From contig NZ_JBCITM010000009.1 in the NCBI RefSeq assembly GCF_039414295.1, positions 62,001 to 126,000 of the forward strand: a DNA stretch of 64,000 nucleotides. Direction: 5' to 3'. Source of the DNA: Anoxynatronum sibiricum. Its GTDB lineage: Bacteria > Bacillota > Clostridia > Peptostreptococcales > Tindalliaceae. The position numbers and the translations under genes are program-made. This document shows positions 32,384 through 40,716 of this stretch, in pieces. How positions within the stretch are numbered: the stretch's first letter is position 1; each line of letters begins with the position of its first letter. A model generated the notes under the pieces. That model did not search any database, was not told where the DNA came from, and saw nothing but the letters and a program-made list of their open reading frames with translations.

Positions 32384-32902
32384 TTACAACAGCCTGATCA
32401 GCGGATTGGCAAAGAGCAGCACCAGTGCGATGATCAGTGCGTAGATGCCAGTGGTTTGGGCTACTGCCTGCCCCAAAAACATGGTGCGGATGATGGGACC
32501 CTGAAGTGCCGGGCGCTTGCCCACCGTTTCAGTTCCCTTACCCGCTGCATAACCCTGACCAACACCGGGGCCAATGCCCGCGATCATGGCCAGACCTGCA
32601 CCGATGGCAGAGGCTGCCACCACGATGGTGCCGGTGGTAAAACCCACCAGTGGATTGGCATACAGCATTATCAGTGCCACCACCAGGGCCAGAATTCCCG
32701 AGGTTTCTGCCACGGCAGCCCCCAGAAGCATGATCATGGTCACCTGTTTGCCGCTTTTGGGGTTCATGCTGACGGCTTCAGCTCCTTTACCGGCCGCATA
32801 ACCCTGGCCGATTCCGGGACCAATTCCGGCAATCATGGCAAAACCCACGCCAATGGCAGAGGCGGCCAGGATGATTGCTCTGGCATTAATCGATTGATCC
32901 AT
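32384..32902 (-). CDS. atpE1: ATP synthase c subunit, fused double hairpin (V-type-like, AtpE1)
   Basis: This 172-residue protein is two c-subunit hairpins joined in tandem, with four membrane helices. Hairpin 1 keeps Gln33 and the ion-binding Glu66-Thr67. In hairpin 2 the glutamate is replaced by Gln149 (AVAQTTGIY), while Gln115, Thr150 and Tyr154 remain. So one ion site serves four helices, as in V-type rotors. A very similar c1 subunit is known from the hybrid F/V rotor of Acetobacterium woodii, also encoded next to normal c genes. Both c genes here have good ribosome sites. Confidence 0.94.
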   Translation of the reverse strand: MDQSINARAIILAASAIGVGFAMIAGIGPGIGQGYAAGKGAEAVSMNPKSGKQVTMIMLLGAAVAETSGILALVVALIMLYANPLVGFTTGTIVVAASAIGAGLAMIAGIGPGVGQGYAAGKGTETVGKRPALQGPIIRTMFLGQAVAQTTGIYALIIALVLLFANPLIRLL

Positions 32903-32928
32903 TGCAATTCCTCCTTACAAGTTGCGCA

Positions 32929-33639
32929 TCATTCCATGGCCAGTGACACAAAGACCATGGTGAGCATGACAAAAATAAAAGTTTGCAGCACGCCGGCAAA
33001 GACGTCAAAATACAGATGGAGCACCACCGGAATGCCGCCCTGCATGATGGGGAAGGCTGACAGACCCAAAGAGCTGCTCAGGCTGGTGAGACCGCCGTAG
33101 GCCAGAGCCAGTACGATGAGGCCTCCCACAATGTTGCCGAAGAGACGGAAAGACAGGGAAATGGGAGTGGCCAGCTCGCCCATGATATTCAGGGGCAGCA
33201 GAAACACAAAGGGTTCGGTGAATCCTTTCAGATATGTTCCCAGTCCTTTGGTGCGGGCCCCGAAGTAGTGAATCATGCAAAAGGTCATGATGGCAAGGGC
33301 CAGGGTGGTGTTCAGATCTGCCGTGGGAGGACGAAGCCCCAGCAGGCCCAGCAGGTTCATAAAGAGCAGGATTAAAAACAGGGTGCCCATATATGGCGCA
33401 AAGCCCATTTTATCATCGCCCATGGTTTGCCGGGTCAGGTTGTTCAACACTTCCACAACGATTTCTGTCACATTTTGCCGGCCCTTTGGAATCAGTTGCA
33501 GGGTACGTGTTCCCAGAATGGCCAGCACCACCAATACCAGCATGATCAACCAGGTGTTCACCACTGTTTCGGTCACCGGAATGCCGTCCAGTATGGGAAT
33601 TTCAAACATCACTCTTGGACCGAAGGCAATCGGCTGCAT
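32929..33639 (-). CDS. atpB: ATP synthase a subunit
   Basis: This is the stator channel subunit, 236 residues with about six membrane segments. The essential arginine is Arg165 in ISLSFRLFGNI, and GGLIVLAL and the C-terminal FDVFAGVLQTFIFVMLTMVF complete the signature. It follows atpI directly, and its start lies right at the atpI stop. Confidence 0.96.
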   Translation of the reverse strand: MQPIAFGPRVMFEIPILDGIPVTETVVNTWLIMLVLVVLAILGTRTLQLIPKGRQNVTEIVVEVLNNLTRQTMGDDKMGFAPYMGTLFLILLFMNLLGLLGLRPPTADLNTTLALAIMTFCMIHYFGARTKGLGTYLKGFTEPFVFLLPLNIMGELATPISLSFRLFGNIVGGLIVLALAYGGLTSLSSSLGLSAFPIMQGGIPVVLHLYFDVFAGVLQTFIFVMLTMVFVSLAME

Positions 33640-34056
33640 TTACTTTTCCTCCTTTCGTGTGAAAATATTCTTGAAATAGCGTTTATCATTCAGCAGATCT
33701 CTCTGCAGGATGACGATTTTAATCATCACCATGGCAATGATGGTACCCAGGGCATGAATATCAGGAGAGCGAATGGAGATGAGAATGACCAGTGTTGTGA
33801 GGACATAACGAATCATATATCTTGAAACGGTGTATTTTCGGGCTCGTTCGGGATGCATGGTCACTGCCCGCTGAATGGTCAGATAGAGGAGGCGGAAGTT
33901 CAATAATGAGACGGCTGTTCCAAAAAAAACACCGGTGAGAAATGCCAGGGGAGGATGAAACACCCACATTCCCAGCAACGCCACCAGGCTGTTGGCCAGA
34001 AAAACCCGTTTGGCAATGGATTTTTGGGTGACGCTGATGTCTTCCATTTCAGCCAT
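33640..34056 (-). CDS. atpI: ATP synthase subunit I (AtpI-like)
   Basis: This small membrane protein of about 138 residues has four predicted helices (AKRVFLANSLVALLGMWVF, PLAFLTGVFFGTAVSLLNF, YMIRYVLTTLVILISI, ALGTIIAMVMIKIVILQ). AtpI assists c-ring assembly and is poorly conserved, so the call leans on position. ATG at 34056 follows GGGAGTG; a GTG two codons upstream also exists. Confidence 0.82.
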   Translation of the reverse strand: MAEMEDISVTQKSIAKRVFLANSLVALLGMWVFHPPLAFLTGVFFGTAVSLLNFRLLYLTIQRAVTMHPERARKYTVSRYMIRYVLTTLVILISIRSPDIHALGTIIAMVMIKIVILQRDLLNDKRYFKNIFTRKEEK

Positions 34057-34062
34057 GGCCAC

Positions 34063-34302
34063 TCACTCCCTTCTGCGTGACTGCGGGGGATCCACATCTT
34101 TCATGGCCAGCTGGTACACATTGCGGGCACCGATGAGCACACCGGCGACGATGAGAATAAACAAAAAGACGGGTTTGGTGCCAAACCGTTCATCCAGCCA
34201 TCTTCCCCCCACCACCCCCGCCAGAATGGGCACCACCATGGCAATGCCAATGTAGCTGATGAGAGACAGATTTTGAAGGGCACTTCCTTTTCGGTGTTTC
34301 AT
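34063..34302 (-). CDS. atpZ: AtpZ-like F-ATPase accessory protein
   Basis: This is a 79-residue protein with two hydrophobic helices (ISYIGIAMVVPILAGVVGGRWLDERFG and VFLFILIVAGVLIGARNVY). It belongs to the AtpZ/AtpI family found at the head of many Firmicutes atp operons, thought to help c-ring assembly or ion supply. It is the first gene after the atp promoter. Confidence 0.83.
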   Translation of the reverse strand: MKHRKGSALQNLSLISYIGIAMVVPILAGVVGGRWLDERFGTKPVFLFILIVAGVLIGARNVYQLAMKDVDPPQSRRRE

Positions 34303-34320
34303 TTTTCGCTGATCGCTCCC

Positions 34321-34329
34321 ATTATATCA
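34321..34329 (-). promoter_or_regulatory. Extended -10 promoter of the atp operon
   Basis: TGA-TATAAT on the minus strand, directly before atpZ. The -35 region is AT-rich without a clear hexamer. The predicted 5' leader is only about 12 bases. There is no terminator after wecB, so the operon may also be read from further upstream. Confidence 0.6.
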
Positions 34330-34369
34330 TAAATTCGGAAAATAAATAACGGTATTTGTTAATGTTTTA

Positions 34370-35554
34370 TCAACAATAATCCCGATTATTTTTTCGTTCT
34401 CCCTCCCATTTGTCAGGGGGTGCGCTGAGGTGGCCAGCCCCATAAAGCAATGCTTCTCCAATGCGCCGAGAGGCCTGACCATCCCCGTAGGGATTCACCG
34501 CCCGGGCCATTTTTTCCCAGACAACGGGGTCGTCAAGCAAGTGGACGGCCGCCCGGAAAATGGCTTCTGTTTCCACACTCGTCACCTGAACTGTTCCGGC
34601 AGCCACTGCCTCTGGTCGTTCTGTTTCGGTGCGCATCACCAGAATGGGTTTGCCCAAAGCAGGTGCCTCTTCCTGAATGCCGCCGGAGTCGGTGAGAATG
34701 AGAGTGGCCGCATTCAGCAAGTTGGCAAAGGGGGCATAGTCAAGAGGTTGAATAAGATGTACATTGGGTTCACGCCCCAAAGTGGTTTCTGCCAGCTTGC
34801 CAATGGCTGGATTCAGATGCACCGGGTAGATCACCCGGTAATGGGGATAGCGTCTGGCCAGGCGGCAGACTGCTTCAAAAATCTGTTCCATGGGTGCCCC
34901 CCAGTTTTCACGGCGGTGGCAGGTCATGACCACCAGCGGGTGGGCTTCCCGTTCACTCACCAGCCGGTTCAGCTTTTCATCCCGAAAGTCGTAATCAGGT
35001 TGAATGACAGACAGCAGGGCATCAATCACCGTGTTGCCGGTGATGAAAATCTGGTCTGGTGCCACGTTTTCTTTTAAAAGATGTTCCCGGTTTTGTTGAG
35101 TGGGGGCAAAATGAAGGGTGGCCAACGTTCCCGTCAACCGTCGGTTCATTTCTTCCGGATAGGGGGAATAGATGTTGCCGGTGCGCAGGCCGGCTTCCAC
35201 ATGACCCACGGGGATCTTCTCGTAAAAAGCTGCCAGGGAAGCCACAAAGGTGGTGGTGGTATCACCATGTACCAGCAGGTAATCCGGACGGTAATCCTTC
35301 AGAATTTCCTGGAGGCCTGCCAGGGTGCGTACGGTGATGTCGGTGATGGTCTGGCCGTGTTTCATGATATTCAGATCTTTCCAGGGTGTAATGTCAAAAA
35401 GAGCCAGCACACTATCCAGCATTTCCCGATGCTGGGCAGTGACACAGACTCTCGAACTGAAGCGGGGATCTTTTTCCATCATTTTAACCAGGGGAGCCAT
35501 TTTGATGGCCTCTGGCCGGGTACCAAATACACTGAGCACTTTCAGGGGCTGCAT
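34370..35554 (-). CDS. wecB: UDP-N-acetylglucosamine 2-epimerase
   Basis: This enzyme converts UDP-GlcNAc to UDP-ManNAc for wall teichoic acid or related polymers. It has 394 residues from the ATG at 35554 (GGCGGTG site). The sequence has the N-terminal VLSVFGTRPEAIKMAPL, the central VHGDTTTTFV, HVEAGLRTGN, CHRRENWG and LTDSGGIQEEAP, all family signatures. In many Clostridia it follows tagO; here tagO lies 19 kb away. The atp operon begins 50 bp after its stop. Confidence 0.96.
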   Translation of the reverse strand: MQPLKVLSVFGTRPEAIKMAPLVKMMEKDPRFSSRVCVTAQHREMLDSVLALFDITPWKDLNIMKHGQTITDITVRTLAGLQEILKDYRPDYLLVHGDTTTTFVASLAAFYEKIPVGHVEAGLRTGNIYSPYPEEMNRRLTGTLATLHFAPTQQNREHLLKENVAPDQIFITGNTVIDALLSVIQPDYDFRDEKLNRLVSEREAHPLVVMTCHRRENWGAPMEQIFEAVCRLARRYPHYRVIYPVHLNPAIGKLAETTLGREPNVHLIQPLDYAPFANLLNAATLILTDSGGIQEEAPALGKPILVMRTETERPEAVAAGTVQVTSVETEAIFRAAVHLLDDPVVWEKMARAVNPYGDGQASRRIGEALLYGAGHLSAPPDKWEGERKNNRDYC

Positions 35555-35638
35555 TGAAATGCACCGCCTTTCGAAATAATGGCATAATTCCAACGAAGGT
35601 CATGTTGCATCTCTCCGGTGACAGATAACGTTCTTCTT

Positions 35639-35667
35639 AATGTATCTCTTTTTGATCTAAAAATCAA
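35639..35667 (-). promoter_or_regulatory. Sigma-A promoter of wecB with an overlapping palindrome
   Basis: TTGATT (35667-35662), 17 bases, TACATT (35644-35639) on the minus strand. The -35 is part of TTGAT-N6-ATCAA, an inverted repeat of Crp/Fnr-like shape. Confidence 0.55.
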
Positions 35668-35875
35668 GGCAGAATATGTGCTTTTAATCGTCATTTCGAT
35701 GCATGTTATTTCTTGTTCATATGCATGGTTAGACCCACAGCCTTGCTGATGCATCAGACCGCCCTTCTTTTTTCAGACAGGCATCTTCATCAAGGCAGCT
35801 TAGGATCCAAGACAGCAAGTTGATTGTAAGGCAGCTAAATGAACTCGTGATGAACTCGCCGCCACCATTACTTCT
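35668..35875. other. Gap between the YeiL-like gene and the wecB promoter
   Basis: No open frame of note and no clear intrinsic terminator for the YeiL-like gene were seen in this stretch. A TGATGCATCA palindrome stands near 35746-35755. Confidence 0.5.
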
Positions 35876-36568
35876 TCATTGTTTGACGGGGGGTTCGGCG
35901 CGTCCTTCACCGCTGGCAATCTTTCCCAGCATTGCTTCATCTTTCACCCGGTACTGCCGTCCCTGTTTTTCAATGGCACCTTCGGCACACAGGGCACTGA
36001 GACTCCGCAGTAAGTGGCGGTAGCTGGTACACAACAGTTCCGCCCACTCTGTCAAAACCGGACGAACCACCTGATTGGCGGCCCGCTGTAAAATCAGCGC
36101 TGCCAGTCGATTCTCCAGGGGTTCAAAAATAGTATGGCTGAACACCTGATTATGATCTGTCATCTTTTCAGAGAGACGATGACACACATACCTGAGAAAC
36201 ACCACATCATTCAGCAGCTGCTGACGGTGTTTTTCCAGTGAGAGCGCCAGGCAGTATCCCGGCTTTGTTGCCTGCACATTGGCAGTGGCTTCCCGCTCCC
36301 ATAACACCGCCATCTCCCCGATCACCTGAAATGCTTCCAGATGAGAAAGCTGCAGTACTTTGCCTGTCGTCGAGTACGTGGCGATCTTCACTGCCCCCGC
36401 CACCAGAAAAAACAGGTGCTTTGAGGGCATGCCCTCCTCCAGTAAAATATCTCCTTTTTGAAAAGCGAAAAGCTCCATTTCAGGACACTCTCCCGATGAG
36501 AAAAGTGCCTGTACCTGGTATTGCTGCTGAAAATCCGCCAGCAAGTCTTCATTTTCGATTCGCATCAT
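35876..36568 (-). CDS. Crp/Fnr-family regulator, YeiL-like
   Basis: This transcription factor has 230 residues, with an N-terminal cyclic-nucleotide-binding-type beta barrel (about 25-120) and a C-terminal winged helix (VLTEWAELLCTSYRHLLRSLSALCAEGAIEKQGRQYRV). The LLNDVVFLRYVCHRLSEK and LENRLAALIL segments resemble E. coli YeiL, which stands near nucleoside genes. The usual cAMP-ring Arg-Ser pair is not evident, so a different or no ligand is likely. Cys at position 28 could be redox-active as proposed for YeiL. It is divergent from the nucleoside-type importer and probably controls it. Confidence 0.85.
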   Translation of the reverse strand: MMRIENEDLLADFQQQYQVQALFSSGECPEMELFAFQKGDILLEEGMPSKHLFFLVAGAVKIATYSTTGKVLQLSHLEAFQVIGEMAVLWEREATANVQATKPGYCLALSLEKHRQQLLNDVVFLRYVCHRLSEKMTDHNQVFSHTIFEPLENRLAALILQRAANQVVRPVLTEWAELLCTSYRHLLRSLSALCAEGAIEKQGRQYRVKDEAMLGKIASGEGRAEPPVKQ

Positions 36569-36601
36569 CCTGCATCACCCGCCCCATCGTCGCTTGACTC
36601 C

Positions 36602-36631
36602 ATTATAACCGCAGGGAAACCCGGGATGCAA
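36602..36631 (-). promoter_or_regulatory. Sigma-A promoter of the YeiL-like gene
   Basis: TTGCAT (36631-36626), 18 bases, perfect TATAAT (36607-36602) on the minus strand. Confidence 0.6.
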
Positions 36632-36688
36632 ACCTTCTTCTCTTCCCTGGCTGCCCGACAAGGTAAAATCTTTGTAAAGTCCCGGATT

Positions 36689-36708
36689 AATATGACCCAT
36701 GTCATATT
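36689..36708. promoter_or_regulatory. Crp/Fnr-type operator palindrome before the importer operon
   Basis: AATATGAC-CCAT-GTCATATT has perfect 8-bp arms. Its centre is exactly 41.5 bp before the start predicted from the -10 box at 36728-36733, the position of class II Crp/Fnr activator sites. The YeiL-like gene is the adjacent divergent gene. Confidence 0.75.
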
Positions 36709-36727
36709 CTTAAAACAAAGTCGGTGC

Positions 36728-36733
36728 TACAAT
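36728..36733 (+). promoter_or_regulatory. Promoter -10 of the nucleoside-type importer operon
   Basis: TGC-TACAAT is an extended -10. The -35 position (TATTCT) is poor and is covered by the palindrome, as expected for an activator-dependent promoter. The leader is about 170 bases with no recognised riboswitch. Confidence 0.65.
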
Positions 36734-36740
36734 ACAGGTA

Positions 36741-36907
36741 ACAGGAAGCGGGCTTTCGGGCCTCGCCCACCCGGCAAGCAGTCTCACATGTGCTGATTCG
36801 ACAAAGAAACAGCTGCCCGCCAGGGTGATTCTGCCAGTTTAACCCCCATGTGAAGCAGCTCCCTGTTGGAAATCCGAAACTGATTGGTCAAAAAAAAGGA
36901 GGTCACT
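36741..36907 (+). other. Leader of the importer operon
   Basis: About 167 bases of untranslated sequence with a few short GC-rich complementary stretches but no purine-riboswitch core and no terminator. It ends in the ribosome site AAAGGAGG before 36908. Confidence 0.5.
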
Positions 36908-38017
36908 ATGAAAAAATCACGGTTTGTTGCCCTTTCTCTTCTGTTGGTCTTCAGCATTGTCACCCTTGTCTCCGGGTGTGCCTCACCCGCATCACAGTCG
37001 ACGCCAGAAGCACCCGCCGCCGAAACCGCCGCCGCACCACCGGCAACACCTGCTGCATCAGAAGCAGACTTCAGCCATTTGAAGGTGGCCCTGATTTCCG
37101 ATCCCATCGGTACCGAACAGTTTATTCTTCAGGCTTATCACAAGGTGGAAGAAATGGCCGGGATCCATGGGTTTCAGTGGACCTCCATGGAATGCGGCGA
37201 CACGGCCCAGTGGGAAGAAAATGGACGGGCCGCTGCCAACGAAGGCTACGACCTGGTGATCGGTGTCGGCTGGCAGGCTGCCGAGCCCTTCAGCGCACTG
37301 GCTGATGAGTTTGACCATGTGCACTATGCTGTGATCGATGCCATTGCCGGAAATGACAAAGTCACCAGCATCGGTTTCAATGAAACCGAAGGTTGCTATG
37401 TGCTGGGAGTAATGATCGGCACCGCCTTCCCCGATGAAGCTCTCTATGGGTATGTGGGCTCTTTTCAAACCCAGGCCACCTACAAATACCGCTATGGCTT
37501 TTCTGAGGGTGTAAAATCGGTGAACCCCGACGCTGAATTCATGTACAACTATACCAATTCTTACAGCGACACCAGCCTGCCCTATGAATATACCACTCAG
37601 CAACAGGCAGCCGGTGCCACCTTTATTTTCGGCGGTGTTGCCGCCAGTGCTAATGCCGGCATTTACCAGGCCGCTCTTGACCTGGCTGAGCGGGGCACGC
37701 CCATCTATACCACCGGTCTGAGCGTGGATCAAACAACGCCTGACAACCCCTATATCATCGGCGGTGCTTTGAAAAACACGGGTTCCTGCACCGAAATCAT
37801 CATCAGCCAGTACCTGGATGGCACCCTGGCCGGCGGCGCTCAGATTCTTGGCCTGAAAGAGGATGCCTTTGGCGTGGTGCACGTGACCACCGATACCGCC
37901 AACTACATGAATGAAGAAATGATGCCTCCCGAAGCCATCGACGCCGCAAAAGCGGTGGCAGCCAAAATCATTGCCGGCGAACTGGAAATCATCGCGCCGG
38001 AAGAATCTGCCAACTAA
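36908..38017 (+). CDS. BMP-family ABC-transporter substrate-binding lipoprotein
   Basis: This is a lipid-anchored solute receptor of 369 residues. The signal peptide ends in the lipobox LVSGC (about residue 25), followed by an Ala/Pro/Thr linker. The folded part has the BMP/Med family pattern (KVALISDPIGTEQFILQAYHKVEE, YDLVIGVGWQ, IDAIAGNDKVTSIGFNETEG, VGSFQTQATYKYRYGFSEG). The family binds nucleosides, as in Treponema PnrA and related proteins. The ATG at 36908 has AAAAAGGAGG. It is the first gene of a six-gene operon. The exact substrate is inferred, not shown. Confidence 0.9.
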   Translation: MKKSRFVALSLLLVFSIVTLVSGCASPASQSTPEAPAAETAAAPPATPAASEADFSHLKVALISDPIGTEQFILQAYHKVEEMAGIHGFQWTSMECGDTAQWEENGRAAANEGYDLVIGVGWQAAEPFSALADEFDHVHYAVIDAIAGNDKVTSIGFNETEGCYVLGVMIGTAFPDEALYGYVGSFQTQATYKYRYGFSEGVKSVNPDAEFMYNYTNSYSDTSLPYEYTTQQQAAGATFIFGGVAASANAGIYQAALDLAERGTPIYTTGLSVDQTTPDNPYIIGGALKNTGSCTEIIISQYLDGTLAGGAQILGLKEDAFGVVHVTTDTANYMNEEMMPPEAIDAAKAVAAKIIAGELEIIAPEESAN

Positions 38018-38087
38018 TCCCTCCTCTCAGCGGGAACCGCTTCGGCGGCTCCCGCATTATCCCCTACTTTTCTGAAGGTGGTGCCCC

Positions 38088-39611
38088 ATGCTGTTACATA
38101 TGCATCAGATATCGAAATCTTATGGCCCGGTGACCGCCAATGATCAGGTGAGCATTGAACTGCACCAGGGTGACATTCTGGCCATTGTGGGCGAAAACGG
38201 TGCCGGAAAATCAACGTTGATGAAAATACTCTATGGGCTGGAACAACCGGATAACGGCACGATTTATCTCAATGACCGGCAGGTGGTGTTTCATCGCCCG
38301 TCAGATGCCATGGCCCAGGGCATTGGCATGGTGCAACAGCATTTCATGCTCTTTGGTTCCATGACTGTTGCCGAGAATGTGGTCTATCGAAAGGAAACCC
38401 GCAAGGGACTGCTCATGGATCACCGCCGGAACCAGGCGCTGGTCAAAGAGCTCTCCCAACGCTATCACCTCCCCGTTGATCCCCAGGCAGTGGTTGATGA
38501 CTGCCCGGTGGGCCTTCAGCAACGGATCGAAATCTTAAAAATCCTCTATCAGGATGCCCACATCATTATTTTCGATGAACCCTCTGCCGTATTGACGCCC
38601 CTGGAAGTGGAAGACCTGCTGAAAACCATGGAACAGCTGAGCCGCCTTGGCAAGAGCATCATCCTCATCACCCACAAGCTTCGCGAAGTGATGGCTGTGG
38701 CGCACCGGGTGGTGGTCATGCGGGATGGGCGGGTAATCTCCGTTTCAGACACATCGGAAACCTCCCTTGAAAAAATGTCTTATGAAATGGTGGGCCGGCA
38801 GATTCCAACCCGCCACATGACGCCCCCCACTGTGGGCACTCCCTTACTGGAGGTGACAGGATTATCCCTGAAAGGCGAACCGGGCACCATCACCCTTCAC
38901 GACATCCACCTGCAGCTTCGCCAGGGAGAAATCGTGGGCATCGCCGGCGTTTCCGGCAACGGCCAGTCTGAACTGATTCGATGCCTCACGGGACTGCAGG
39001 CTTATGACACCGGTCAGGTGATGCTGAACGGCACCGATGTGACCCAGGCTTCTGCCGGAATGATCCGGGAAGCCGGCCTCGCTCACATTCCAGAAGACCG
39101 TTACGCCTGGGGGAGCGCCCCCGCCGCCACCCTGGCAGAGAATGCCCTGGTGGGTGCCGAAGGCCGTCACCCCTTCAGTCGCAGCGGTATTTTAAACCTG
39201 CGCCAGGTGAACGCCCATGCGGCACATCTTATACAAGATTACGATGTGAAGGCCGCTTCTCTTTTCCAGCAGATGGCCTCCCTTTCCGGCGGCAATGCCC
39301 AAAAGCTCATTGTGGCCCGTGAAATTGCCCGAAAGACGCCGGTGCTCATTGCCTGCGAACCCACCCGGGGCATTGACATCGGTGCCATGGAGTACATTCA
39401 TGGGCAATTGATTGAGAAGCGGGATCAGGGAGACGGCGTGCTCCTGGTATCCTCCGAACTGTCGGAAATTATGGACCTGTGCGATCGGATCTATGTCATG
39501 TTTGAAGGTCGTCTGAACGGCGAATTTATCAGGGGCGAAGTCGATGAAAAAACTCTGGGACTCTATATGTTGGGAGGAAACCGCCATGCACCACAAACAG
39601 CTCTTGGGTAA
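38088..39611 (+). CDS. Double ABC ATPase of the nucleoside-type importer
   Basis: This is the energising subunit, 507 residues with two tandem ABC domains as in RbsA and YufO. The first has Walker A GENGAGKST, VGLQQRIEILKIL (signature region) and IIFDEPSAVLTP. The second has the degenerate GVSGNGQSE, LSGGNAQKLIVAREIA and LIACEPTRGIDIGA. The ATG at 38088 follows GAAGGTGG. The last 26 bases overlap the first permease gene. Confidence 0.94.
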   Translation: MLLHMHQISKSYGPVTANDQVSIELHQGDILAIVGENGAGKSTLMKILYGLEQPDNGTIYLNDRQVVFHRPSDAMAQGIGMVQQHFMLFGSMTVAENVVYRKETRKGLLMDHRRNQALVKELSQRYHLPVDPQAVVDDCPVGLQQRIEILKILYQDAHIIIFDEPSAVLTPLEVEDLLKTMEQLSRLGKSIILITHKLREVMAVAHRVVVMRDGRVISVSDTSETSLEKMSYEMVGRQIPTRHMTPPTVGTPLLEVTGLSLKGEPGTITLHDIHLQLRQGEIVGIAGVSGNGQSELIRCLTGLQAYDTGQVMLNGTDVTQASAGMIREAGLAHIPEDRYAWGSAPAATLAENALVGAEGRHPFSRSGILNLRQVNAHAAHLIQDYDVKAASLFQQMASLSGGNAQKLIVAREIARKTPVLIACEPTRGIDIGAMEYIHGQLIEKRDQGDGVLLVSSELSEIMDLCDRIYVMFEGRLNGEFIRGEVDEKTLGLYMLGGNRHAPQTALG

Positions 39612-40716
39612 CGAATCCCTGCGCCACTGGCTGCGCCGCTTCGCCGGTGCCTTAAAACAGCCTACCCTGGCCATTTTCGCAGGTCTGGTCGTTGGCGGCA
39701 TCGTCATTGCCCTCTCCGGTTTTCATCCTTTGACAGCCATCGGCAACATGCTCAAGGGCGGTTTTGGATCAGCTTATTACCTCACCACCACCCTCACCCG
39801 GTCCACTCCCATTATTTTTGCCGGGTTGGCAGCGGCGCTGGCCTGGGGGTCGGGCTACCCCAGCCTGGGGGCTTCCGGCCAAATGATTCTGGGCGCCCTG
39901 ATTTGCTCCCAGGCCGCGGTGCGTTTCACAGGGCCTCCCCTATGGGTCATCACCCTGTCCCTCCTCTGCGGCATGCTTGGCGGCATGCTGTATTCCCTGC
40001 TGGCCGCCTGGATCAGTGACCGCTTCAAGCTTTACCTGCTGATTGTCACCCTCATGCTGAATTACATCGCCGACTACATTGCCTCTTACACCACCACCTA
40101 CCTGGTGAAAGATCCCTTTGGTGCCGATGCTTCTGCCATTCAGACCCAGCGGATTGAATCCGGCATTCTTCCCCGTATATTTACCGGCTATACGGTTCAC
40201 TGGGGCTTTGTGATTGCCCTGGTCACCGTCATTATCATTCTTTTCATTATGAAAAAAACCACTTTTGGCTACCGGGCCCGTATGGGGGGATTAAATCCCC
40301 GCTTTGCTGAGTATGGGGGTATCAACAGCCAGCGCATGATGTACGGTGTGCTGCTGCTCAGCGGGGCTCTGGCGGGGCTGGGAGGTGCCTGCGAGGTGCT
40401 GGGAGCCCGCTTTCGGTACGTGGACGGCATGATCACTTCTCCCGGATACGCCTGGAGCGGCATCATCGCCTCCCTCATGGCCAGCAATCATCCCGTGGGT
40501 ATCTTTTTCAGCAGTATTTTTCTCGCCGGTCTCACCACCGGCGGCGGTGCCATTGAGCGAAGCATGGGCGTGCCCAGTGAGGTGACCACCATTATTCAAA
40601 GTGTGATTACCCTGCTCATCACTGCCCATTTTGTGATGGCGGCTCGAAAGCGGCATGCAGCTCCAGCGCCATACACTCCCTCGGAAGGCGGCGATCTCCA
40701 TGAATCTCAGCCCTGA
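39586..40716 (+). CDS. Importer permease subunit 1 (NupP/YufP-like)
   Basis: This membrane subunit has 376 residues and about ten helices, of the BPD_transp_2 group found with sugar and nucleoside ABC systems. The pattern ALAWGSGYPSLGASGQMILGA and GVLLLSGALAGLGGACEVLG is typical. The ATG at 39586 has GGGAGG upstream. It overlaps both neighbours by a few codons. Confidence 0.92.
   Translation: MHHKQLLGNESLRHWLRRFAGALKQPTLAIFAGLVVGGIVIALSGFHPLTAIGNMLKGGFGSAYYLTTTLTRSTPIIFAGLAAALAWGSGYPSLGASGQMILGALICSQAAVRFTGPPLWVITLSLLCGMLGGMLYSLLAAWISDRFKLYLLIVTLMLNYIADYIASYTTTYLVKDPFGADASAIQTQRIESGILPRIFTGYTVHWGFVIALVTVIIILFIMKKTTFGYRARMGGLNPRFAEYGGINSQRMMYGVLLLSGALAGLGGACEVLGARFRYVDGMITSPGYAWSGIIASLMASNHPVGIFFSSIFLAGLTTGGGAIERSMGVPSEVTTIIQSVITLLITAHFVMAARKRHAAPAPYTPSEGGDLHESQP

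Noticed and set aside
36741..36907. Purine-type riboswitch before the nucleoside-type importer
   Set aside because: The conserved purine aptamer loops and a terminator are not present in the leader.
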